From contig CM057150.1 in assembly GCA_029964075.1 (NCBI GenBank), forward strand, positions 3,139,717 to 3,203,716: a DNA stretch of 64,000 bases, written 5' to 3'. The position numbers and the translations under genes were made by a program. A model generated the notes under the pieces. It did not search any database, was not told the DNA's origin, and saw only the letters and a list, made by a program, of their open reading frames with translations. The first letter of the stretch is position 1, and every line of letters starts with the position of its first letter. This document shows positions 43,101 through 55,100 of this stretch, piece after piece. This stretch comes from Patiria pectinifera. Lineage: Eukaryota; Echinodermata; Asteroidea; Valvatida; Asterinidae.

Positions 43101-46100
43101 AGAAACATCCAATCAGTGTTTTGAATTCTGGCAATTCTGGTTGTAGAATTTGCTTTGGTATGCGTTCATGTGGTTGTGAAAAAGATCTAATCTGAGAGCT
43201 TGGGTATTTTCTGTCCTTTAGTTCGGGTGAAGAATCACTCCCTCACAGGCCAGCCAATGAGAGCCATCTTATGGTCCAAATGGTCCAATCAGAATTTAGA
43301 GTTAACAATCGTCCAGTCAGAAAGCTTAGATACATATTGCCCATTAGGCGATAGTTTTTTTTAGAAATTTGGATGAAAAAGGTGTCCTGGTTTAATCAGA
43401 AGCATTTAGGTTTGAAATGTATCCACTGTAATTTTTTCATTTGTACAATGAGAGCCATTTTGTTTTTTCTGAATTTGCAAATTGTAATTTGGAGTGAGCA
43501 ATAATACAGTCCCTTATTAAAAACTAAATGAAGTACACAGGGAAAATGGTGCTGATTTGTCAAAGTGGGAGGGTAGAAAGGACTGAAGATTGAAAATGTT
43601 CGAATTAAAGGCCTTAGTCTTTTCTTACGCGGGTGTTGTATTTTTTTTGCTCAGGCATCGGAGGCAAAGAAGGAAGCTATCTTGAAGGAGATGCAGGAGG
43701 ATTTGAAGGAGAAGCTGAGGAGCGCATCCAGTGAGGAGGAGAAAACTAAGATCATGCAGGCCTTTGTGGAATCGGTCAGTCCATGCCTCGCTCACAGTCA
43801 ACGTAGAATAATTATTATGTATTATTATTACCGTCCATTGTTTTCAAAAATTGTCAAAAAAAATTGCTTCTATCAAGGATCTGTTTCTATCGTATAACAG
43901 GCTTCCAAGGTAGCCGAGAACATTGAATCGTCCAAGCAAGATCAGCTGAAGAACATGCAGAAGAAACTGGCCACACGCCGAGCACAGGCCAAGAAGGACT
44001 TGCACAAGTAAGTCAGAAGCAAAGTGCGAATGTCCATCCAGTTCGGAAAGGATTCTGTGCCAGTATCACCTAATCACTGTTAACATGAAATCCTGGCGTT
44101 TTGTTTACATTTAAGTAAAAACAGAGAACTAGAAAGCAGGAAGTTGTGGGTTCAAGTCCCACCTGAGTTGGCCTGTGATTTTTTATCTCTCTCAAGCTCT
44201 CCGACAGCACCGAGCATACGGTGCTTATTTATACTACATCGGTGATGGGCGAAACCCCATATTAAAAATGTGCATCTCCCCGATGCAAATACCATCATCA
44301 GTCAGGATTTTATAAATGGCATGCTTTATATTATCAACTCCTATGTTTTATGGAAGTAGATTTCATTTTGTTTTAGTGGTCCGTGGCTTTGGCGGATTTT
44401 GTTTGTAGGGAAGTAGAGTCTGAGAACCATTTGGTTGATAGTCTGGTTCCAAGAGCCAAAGATCATTGACGTTGAATATTGTAGGGTTAGGGAAATAGAC
44501 ATTCGATATATTTCTTTTTTGGCTTGTTACTTCAGTAAGCACCTTGAGGAGGCGAGGCAAGAAGGACTCGGGGAGGAGGTGGTGCCTGACTTGACAGCCA
44601 TGGACGAAGAGGACGCCAACAAGGAAATGCAGCTGCTCGCGCTGATGCAGCAACAACTCATTGCCGAGCTGCAGAAGGGATATGCGGAGGAGGATGAGGA
44701 GGTAGGGAGAATTCTGTGTTTACTGAACAATTGGGAGAATTTAGATGAGGTTGGGAGAATTAAGTGTAGAATTTGGGGTTGGTGGCATGAATGAGGAAAA
44801 AACCAACAAGGAACTGTAGCTGCAGACGATACGCAGAGGTAGATGAGGATATGGGAAGAATTCCGTGTTTACTCAGTGGTTGGGAGAATTGAGTGTTTAC
44901 TTAGCATAAGTTGGTGTCGGTAAAGATTGACCGAATTTGGATATTTGAGAAGCAAATCATTTGCCAAACAGAAAACAAAGGAAACAAAATAAAATTTGAA
45001 CATAATAGGTTTGGAGATTATTTTGTTTGTTTTTGATGGGAAGAATTTGGTTTGTGTAAGTTATGGCCCAACAAAAAGCAGAAATGATGAATAGGTATTG
45101 AGAACTTAATGAGTAGACTTTGATAAAGTGACGTTATACATTTAAGTCACTTAAACACTTAAAGACTCAGGCAGTGTCTTTTCCTTCCAAAAGGCTCTCA
45201 ACACCTACCTTTTCCCCCAAACGTAGCTGCATGTCCTTCTTTGTTGTTTTTTGTCTTCTATTCCTCTTTCTTCCTTTCTAGCGCCTGGTATCCTTTGGCA
45301 CTTTGGCGCTACACAAATCCAGTTATTATCATTATTATTATTATTATACTGAACTCTTTAAGTGGTAATACAAACTTTTCTACTGGTGTTGCATTGTCAT
45401 GCCACAAACCACTCAAAAGCAACCTCTTAATATGTTGTTTCTTTTATCTTTCAGTTTTTGAACAAGAAAAGGAACGGCCTGGACGCAGAGATGGAGGAGA
45501 AAATGAGACTGCTGAATCTGGCCAACAGGCAGAAAGTAGCAGATGTCGTTGATGCCATCCAACAGGTAGTGCTTAGGGAGATTTGAACTTAATTTCATCC
45601 AAACAATCATGTCTTATTTATTGATGTTGATAGGTGCCATGTACTCTTCAGATTGTAATTAAGCACGTAAAAGCCAAAGAAATACATGTAGTTGGGGTCG
45701 GGACCTGTTTCGTGGAGCTGATAATACCTGATAAAAAACTCAGAACAGTTTTTAACAACTATAGGTTACCACAAAAAACACCCACATGATGTATAAACCT
45801 TTGTTTTTGTTTGAAATATTGTATTGGTTGCAAAAAGGGCATAAGTTTAAGCCTTGGATGGCAACAGATTCTGCTCCAAAATTGCATATTAACACACTCA
45901 TTATGTGAGAAAGAGGCTTTTTATTTGTAATCCAGTGATATGATGGTAATCATTAAAGTATTCTTTATTTTGAAACATTGACCTTCCGTAGTTTGTCAAC
46001 CCATAGTTGGCAATAAGGTTTCACTTTGTCATTAAAATGGAAAATGTTTATGAACTCATCAATATATTGAACTTAAAGCCTACATAAGTTGTGGCATTTT

Positions 46101-49100
46101 TTGGGACAACAGAAATTTTATAATCTATAATAATATATAATTCATGATCTCCATCTTTCTCTTAAAATCTTTTTGCTAGAAAACAAACGACATCAACCGC
46201 GGGAACAGCAACTTGAAGAACAAGATGAAGGAACGGCTGAACAAGCGGCGTCACTCCAAGAAGCACCTGGTACCAGATGGAATCGAACCCGGTACCGATG
46301 AAGAGAAGCAGTATGTTCAAGGTAAAGGGCCTTACAAATTGAACCCCATCTCCCCCAGAAAGAATCCAACAGATGGTGTACAGGTAAAATTAAACCAAAA
46401 ACCTGACAAATGTTTTGACATGGAAGTGTCCTAAACATCCGAAGTCCAATGGACCATGCGTACTTCATCAAAATACAGAACTGGCTTATTGCAAATGTGC
46501 CTTTAATGCCATTTCAGGGAATGTATCGACCCTTTTTCTCTAGAGGGCGCCATTTTGCCTTGATATATCAGCTCAGCTTTTTCTCGTGCGTTTTTCTCTC
46601 GTGTTTAATAGTCGTGGAGTCTCAGATGGAAGCAGACCAGCAGCGCAGCATAGAGGCAGCCATGGAAGTGGCCCGTACCCTAGCCGACGAACAGCAGAAG
46701 GACGAACACGAGAAAGCTATCAAGGTACGGACTCTGCGTAAAAAAACACTCCCTCAGTGATCACAAAAAGAGAATAAGGCAGCATTGTTCAAGACATTAC
46801 CCAGGGTTCGCCCTTAACTTTTTATCACTAGCCAGCTGGACTAGTGAACCAGACTCTTATCTAGCTCGCAGGCCTTTTCACTTGTCTGCAATTTTTTTGG
46901 CACCAGGTAAACAACAATGTGCATACACATGTAACTTTATATGTACAGAGTCTGTGTTGTGTAATTTGTATGCTTTTATGTACCTATATACAAAACGCAG
47001 CGCCAGGCAACGTTCATCCTTTAATTTATACGCTAGCAATTTCGGTGCAGGATTCAGCGGCGCTGTGGCATAAAACAAGCCGAATGCGCGCCAGCAACAG
47101 ATTATTTTTCTCCCACGACCAGTTTTTTGAACAAAAATGTGGAAATCCGCAGATACGTGGAAAAGTTGCATACCTTACTTCAATAATTTTGACTCGCCAG
47201 GCGGACTTCTTAGAGATGGTTTCGACTAGTCTGCTACTTTTTTACTCGCATTTGGCTATGGGCTACCACTAAGTTCAAACTTTGGCTTTACCACAGTAAG
47301 CCTGACAATGAAGAGGGTATGGGAACTTTTAGATCATACGAAGATGCAATGTGTCCTGCAATCTCCTTTTCAGGTACAAATTCAAAATAGATATGCTGTG
47401 CAAAATAATTTCATCAAATGATCAATATTTATTTAACATCAGGAGGTTCTGAGCGATGAAGACAAGCCCGACGCCGAGGTTACTGCCATCATGGAGAAGT
47501 ACCTGGACGATGTTGGGGAACTCCAAGGCAAGATGGACTCAGCCCGGGAGGGGCAGAGAGCGCACCTACTGGCCAAGCTGGCTGCCAGGAAACGCCTCAA
47601 GGAGGACGTCATGGCCGAGGATGCGGTTGCTAAGCAACTGGACCACATCACCAAGAAACAGGTGAGACGGGGAGAAATGGTAAAAAAAAACCTGACAAGT
47701 GATGAAATTTCAGCATTGAGGAGATGTATGGTTTATATTTTTAAATGTAACCCTTCAGCAGTGTTTTGATTTTACCATACCACTTGTATACAAAATGGGA
47801 TATATTGTGGTCATGTTTCAGCGAATCACTTGATTCTGCAGTGGAAATTTGAATAAAAATTATGGAATAATCATGTCTATCATACAAGATGCAGAGTTAT
47901 CTATTAACACCAACACGCATCATATATTTCAATCAGTTTTTTGACTCCAGTTTCATAATTTCTGATGTCCACCATTATCAGAAATTCCCTTACTTACTTC
48001 TGTTTTGTTATCCCTGCAGGTGTTGAAGGGGACAGACGAGGGCGCTGTTGCCATTGATACAGTCAACAGCAACGTCATGGCCGACGAGTCTTTGGAGGAG
48101 AGAAACAAACTGCTGGTAAGATTCCCTAAGATTTGGTATAACTTGAATTGTTTTGGCCATCCATCATCCAGAGCTAAAAGAAATGTATCTGTTAGGACAA
48201 CTAGAAACAATCAGGTCTCTAGTTTCACAGGTACTCTTTTATACTCCTGTATGGAGAGAGGCAATTGGAGTAAAGTGTCTTGCCCAAGAACACAAACACC
48301 ATGTTCCTTGCCAGTGTTTAAATCTAAGTACCATCGCTCACAAGTCAGACTTTCTACTCAATAGATCACAGCACTCCATGGGAAAATTAAGGCCCTAGCA
48401 GGGATTAGCGGAGCAGGGCCAGAGGCAGGCTCGCAAACCAGGTACCCTGGCAAACCGAGTCCAATCTCTCCTATTTTGACCTCCTAATATTAATTATTCA
48501 TGAAACCTTTCAAATATAAAATGACAAAATGTCAAGACCGCTCTTTACAAAAGCTGACCCAGAATTGACCACCTACAAGATGAAATGGCAGCGTGCTGTG
48601 CCATCCTGAAAGAACACTAAGTTGACACTGTAATTCCATACCTAAATATGAAGTGCGTAGGAAGATGTCACAAAGTCTACTGAGAGAATCTGATCGGCTG
48701 ATATTGAGTGCCAAAATAGTAAAGATTTGGACTCAATTATGCCAGCGCATCTTAGGTTGTAAGAATGCCCTAGCTAGCGAGGACCACAGGGAAAGACGAA
48801 ATGGTATATTTATTTCATCGTCTTAACCCTAAAGGGGCCGGGTTATTTTGACCATCTCTCAGCCCGGGGGATTCGCCCCCCCTAAGATCGAGTGAGTCAA
48901 AAAAAAAAAATGTTGAAGCATGGCACATGCAACTCTTCTAAACATAAACAAACCCATTTCAAATTTCATGACTATAGGTTTTTGGGAATTTATGGCTAAT
49001 TAATTATTCATATGAATGTGGCAATTATCTGCTGTGTACACGTGACGATATACAAAAAATTCAGTTTTTCTCGCCTGAGCGCTAAAAATTTTTCACTACG

Positions 49101-52100
49101 CGGCAACCCGTGGTCCATTTTATGTTTATCAAAAGAAGATTAAAGCTAAAAAGAAAAGCAAGCTCTAAAAGTCTTTTTAAAGGCTATCACGGTTTTGGAA
49201 ATGATCGCCCGGCCCCTTTAGGGTTAATCAATTATTTTAAAAACACAAAACGGTAAAAAAAAATGACATCTTTGTTGACCAAAAACAACAAAAAGGAGGA
49301 TGCTGATATGATGGTTAGCCGTGCAAAATGATCAACGTGCTGAACGTACTCACTGCATATGGCCAGCTTGAGTGAGACGCACTGTATGCGGACGTAGTTG
49401 AAACACCAATATAACCATCCAGCATATTTTGGGGGAACTTTTTGGTAAACCCCCCCCCCCTTCCCCATGAAAAAGTTCTTGCTACGTTACTGATAGGTTC
49501 TTGGTTCTTGGTTGGTTCTTCTCCTAAATACTCCACATGGGGGAGTTACAGGAGGAGGCCAGAACGGGGCAAACAAACCCTTCTCTTAGATAAGTGTTAC
49601 TGGGTTCTTTTTACGTGCATTTATACAACACACACAGACTACGCGGAACGTCGTCCCCCGAAGGACGAAGCACAATGGGTTAAGTGCCTTGGCTTAAGGG
49701 CGCAAGTGTCCGGCCGGGAACTCCGTCACTGTCCACTGTTGCCTCTGAAACACCAGAACGTGAGTCCGGTGTTCTTAACCGCTAGGCCATCACACTCCAC
49801 ATAGTGCTTGCTAGTGCTTGCTTGTAAATTAGGAGGAACACACAAAACTTGTTTGCTTTTTTTCACCCCACAGGAAGAGCAAGAATCCCGCCAGGCCCAA
49901 CTCCACCTATCCCAGCAGGCCAAGCTGAACCGACTGGACAAAGATCTGGACAAGGAGCTGGCCGCAACGACCGCCTCGGTGGACGAGCAGCTGGAGGACC
50001 AGAAGAGGGCGCTTTTATCGCGCCAGGAGCGGGAGTTTGAGAAGGAGATGCAGGTCAAGCGCAAGACGCTGACAGAGGATGCCTCTAAGGAACTGGTGGA
50101 GGAACACACGAAAAATGTGAGCGCGTTTTCAAGAACTGTGGATTTGATATCAGGCTTCCCAGCCACTCTGGAAATCAGGCAAAACCTTAAAAATGAGTTT
50201 CCATTTTGAATTTCAGTCAGCAAAATTTCAGGAAATTTCTGAAAAAAATTCAGATTGTTATTTACACACTCACTACCATTTTGAAGACGCCACATGCTCA
50301 CATCTGTGCTGAGGAAGTGTCGTCGCGTCATGAGTGACATGAGCATTGTTGCGATTATTTTGTGTCAAGATGCCGCTTGTTCTACGATATTCACACGATT
50401 TGTCAGTTACTTTTCTGCTTGATGCCGACGGTTTCGTTTCGGCGCAAGTAAATGTGTTAAATGTAATATAATAGTGTTGCTAATGTGTTAAATGTAATAA
50501 TCATGTATACAAACAATTGTTTCTATTTTCAGATGGAGAAGCTGTCTCAAAGCATGGATCTGGAGAAAGACCGGCAGAAGGCATCCCTAGCGGACCGCAT
50601 CGCAGAGAAACGACGTCAGCACAAAGAGCGACTACAGCAGAAGAACCAATCTGAGATGTCCAAGGAAATACTGCAACAGAGAGCCGAGAGAGACCAGCTC
50701 AACAACAAACAGGTGGGACCAGCTGGTTCAAGACTGCGCCCTCTGTTGTTCATATTTCAAAATGTAGACTGCCTAAATCACTGCTATAACACGCTAAGGG
50801 TGTGTGTGTATTTGTTCTTACATATACGGTCTTATGAGGTCCAGGGAACTAAGGGCAACAATAGGGACAATGGTACGTTGCAAGTTGGTCTTTAGAAATC
50901 TCAGTACCCCAGGAGTGAACGCTATGCAGTTTGAGATTTCGGTAGGAACAAAGGAAAACAAAGAAGGGAAATCAAGTGGTCAATAGTTCACGAGTAGGCC
51001 TACAAAGTGTAATGGGCAAAACATGGCCTCTTTACCTTATATTTTATATATTTTTCCAATGATTTTCTCATTGCGTTGTTTACAGCTGAAGGGAGCAGAG
51101 CATCAAGCGCTGGTGGAATCATTGGAAGATGAGGAGAACGGGAAAGCTGAAAACATCATCTACCGGGTGCTGCGACAACGCCACATGAAGGAGCAAGTCC
51201 AACAGGTTTGTTTGTTTGTCAATCAGTCAGGCTGTCTATCTGTTGTTTTCTTTATCAGTTCATCTGCAGCAGATGGATATTCTGCTCATGTACTATGCTG
51301 TAACAAGATTCTGAATTGTGGCTGGCTCTTGGAAAACTAGCTAGACTGACCATTTTAGAGAACTTTTGATTGTATAATAATTTTCCATATGCACAGTTAC
51401 AAATTTGTGGACGGCACAATTTTGACAGACATGGCCTGCCACGTTGTTTTTGCGAAGACAAATTGCCTTTTGAGGAATGCCAGTACTAGCTGTGCATGTG
51501 AAATAAAGACGACACTGTAGCATTCCCACCAAATTGATTGGATGGCACTTACTTTGGAGTTGCCCCCATGTGCTCTTTGTGGATTTAAAATGGGGAAATC
51601 CGAGACCAACCAGGCAAGGCAGGGTATAGCCGAGCAGTGAGACCACAGTTGGAAAGGCTGGTTCCTACTCCTATTGGTATACACTATGGCTGCATTCAAA
51701 TTACTTTGCTTGTATTAGTGCATGTGTTGTAGCTGCCCATAGCCAAGTAATTTGAATGCAGCATTTATTTCAAAGTGTTGTGGGGACCAGACTGGCATTA
51801 CCTCACCAGGTTACTTTTGTGACGTTTTACCCCACTAACATTGAAAAGTCAGAAAGTCTCATTTTGATTGCAATTGTAACTTCTTGGAGATACAGTAGAT
51901 TTTGTTGTATGACCACTCGATCGCTCAAGTAAGTGGATCACGCTGTGCGCAGTGGTTCACATGGAAACGGTGCAAAGTCCAGTCATTTGTCCTTTCCCCG
52001 TCCAAATCTATCAAACAATCTGCTATAATTTTTCTTTCTTTTGGGGAATTTTCCATCCAGGAGGAGCAAATGGATCGGGAGAAGGAGGCAGCCATTGCTG

Positions 52101-55100
52101 ACGCCCGATCCAAGATGGCCGAGCTCTGTCAGAAGGAGCGGGACACCCTGGTGGAGGCTCAGCAGAAGGAATTCCTGGAGCTGGTAGCCAACTCGGGCTC
52201 GCTGTCGGCCGCTAACCTGGCCGAGAGGAAAGAGAAACTGCAGCAGCAACACCAGGTGGGTTAGAGGTGCCTATTGGATGGGTTGCTGACCAATAGAGGG
52301 CGCTGTGGCTTTATCACTTTTAAGGAGGTTCAAATACAGCCAGTTCGATACAGAACGTTGGTTAATTAGTAGTGGATCTGTGAGGTTCTTTACCTAAGCC
52401 AGATATTAAAGCATAAATGTCTCCTGTCTACTTCACGTGAAAATTATATTTGCATATGTTATTGTATATGATGTTATATCTAGTCTAGTGACATTGTTCA
52501 ATCGAGCTGTGAAAAAGGCAGTCCCTTGTTGTTCATCCCCTTATTTTTCTTGACCTGACTCGTGGTTAACCAGAATTTTTCTTGACTGGCAACAGACGTC
52601 CTGAAAAAATATTTTGAAGGTCATTTTTCACTGCAGAGAGATAAATTCTGGATTACTTCTTTTTTTAGAAACAACTAGAGGAGTATGACAAGGTGACGGC
52701 CCAGCGGGCAGAGCAGGCCGCCAAGGACTGCCTGCCTTCAACAGAGGTGAAACAAGCCCACGCCAGACTGGCCATGAGAGAGAGGCAGCTCAAGGAGCTG
52801 GCTGAGGCCATGAGGGACCTGTCTCCTGAAGAGGTCAGTAAACCGTAGGACAATCCATACATGCAGTACAGTTTGCTGAAAAACAGTTTCAAATGACCGC
52901 ACCATCTAATTTTCTTAACAAGTGTACTGTGACATGGTCGGTAGGTGAAATGATGGGAACATTGGTTGTTGCTTGGATCTTGTCCAAGGCTTGAAAACCC
53001 AAAATGTTGATGTAATTTGCTACGCCATTTCACTTTCTTTTTTCAATTCTTTCCGTAGGCTCTGGTCCACCAGTACACAGAGGCAGCCGAGAAGGCAGCC
53101 CGGGACGCCCAGAAGTTCCGGGAGCAGAAGATGAGCCAGATGACCTCGGATATCGAACGCATCAAGGCGGAGAAGAAGAAACGGGACGAGGAGAGGCGGA
53201 ACAAGATGGAGAAAGAGATGGCGTAAGATGTTGTTTTTTTGTTTTTTTATTGAACCTCGGCTTCACCTAATAAGGGGCTTGATCTGCAGCAGATCCTTAC
53301 ACCTCTTTATAGGAGACTCTGGCTTAATATAGGTTTAGAAAACTTGTACATATCGGAACATAGCGCATAGCACTTGCTCAAATAATGCGCGCACTGTACA
53401 TGTATATGCCTACATTGTGCGTGTGTATGGGAGCACTGTATACAATTACGCACGTGCGCGTACGTCCATGCACACAGCACTGACAGGGACTTAGCATTAT
53501 AAAACCGTAGGGTCTATACACTACTATTGACTAGGGCAATGGGTTACAATCGACCAATCACCATAAGTTTTACATGAATGTAATGAGAAAGTATTAGACT
53601 GCAACATGCCGCTTGGTCCAAATGACAACAACAAACGCTTCGGGAGTTATTGCAGGTTTTCTTGCACAAAGTAGCGCAAAACGTGCGTTTTTTCACACCT
53701 TGCCATCGACTTTTACCGAAAACGTGTTGACTTTAACTGGAAAGGGCAATTTATTGTCAGATAAGAAACAAAATAAGTCTTTTACTAATTAAAAGTATGT
53801 GAGTTTCTCCATCAATTAATCTACAAAAAAATTGTCATTGTGGTCTCGATATACTTTCAATTTAACGTTTGAAAACGGTCCTGTTGCTGCGCATTTACTA
53901 CACTTCTAATTGTAACAAAGCAAATGAGCTCTATGTTCCGTTATGTGTGAAAACCCGTAATGTGAAAACTTGTAGTGTGAGGTCATAGTTTAGTCAGGAT
54001 TCCCACAGTCATGGAAAATCCTGAAATTTTAAGCTATCACTGGAACTCGTGGAAAAGTCGTGGAAGTTTGTTATCATAAAAGAAGTTACGTGGTTGATAA
54101 CAATGCTTAACTGTTGTCATAGGACTTTGGAATCAGAGCTGGAGTTGGACCGCGTCCGGGACGAGCAGCGTCAGAAAGAGCGGGACGGGCAGCGCGTGAG
54201 GACGCTGGAGGAACAGAAACAGGAGAAAGAGAGACGACTGCAGCAGGAACTGCAGCAGCTGGAAGGCAACAAAGAAGCCCAGGAGGTATATAGAGTTGTG
54301 CACGCTCTACAGACGAATCCTGAGACATTTGATCACTGTACTCTCACAGGCCCCCTTCAATGGAGAAAGCATTGTGCATGCTATTGTACAAAGCAACTGC
54401 TCCATTGTTTCGCCATTGTAGGGGGTCTTCATGAAGTGAAAGCATGCCTGAATTCGTCTATAGAGGACCCTTTGACAGGCCCGTCGCTAAGGGGGGGGGG
54501 GGGTTCTCGTATGCACCCCATCCCGATGCTCAGGGCTGGCGACGGTGCCGCACTGTGATAAACCACAACTGTAGTGGGGGGTGGGGGGGGGGGGGTTTGA
54601 AACCTTGACTTCATTGCAAGTTTGAGGCTTTTGATTGGGGGACTCTGGCTCAATATAGGTTTGTGGGCTGCTTTAGGAACATCTAAACCTATCAAGGAAC
54701 ATCTGAAGCCATAAGTTGGAGTATTTATGTTTGGGTTTGGGCATGGAAGGCTTTACAATGACTCTCACGCCAGAGATGGACATGATGTATGCGGTGTTCT
54801 GTCCAAAACAGACTCTTCCAGCTGGTCAACATAGGTTTTTAAATATTGGTAAAATATAGGGTCTCCTTTCCACCGTTTTTTTGTGTGGAAACGGAACTCT
54901 TTTGATGAAATTATGCCCATTATAAAACAGTTCTTTATGTCACAAAGGTACAAATGGAACATGCCTGATAAAGTTTTATGCCGCTGCTATGCATTTCTGG
55001 AACTGATACAGTTCTTCAAATCTTACTAAAAGTCACCTTGAGAATTAGAGAAAAACAAACAGAAAATCAAATATATCAACCCCACATCTGTCAAGAATCA

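Noticed and set aside
44105-44180. Functional tRNA gene
   Set aside because: A good B-box is present, but no closed acceptor stem or complete cloverleaf can be drawn, and a SINE body follows.
46322-46383. Extension of exon 57 to a second GT
   Set aside because: It would give phase 0 where exon 58 needs phase 1, so the frame would be lost.
49700-49804. Functional tRNA-Leu/Ser gene on the minus strand
   Set aside because: The A-box is good, but the stems do not close and the sequence continues as a SINE.
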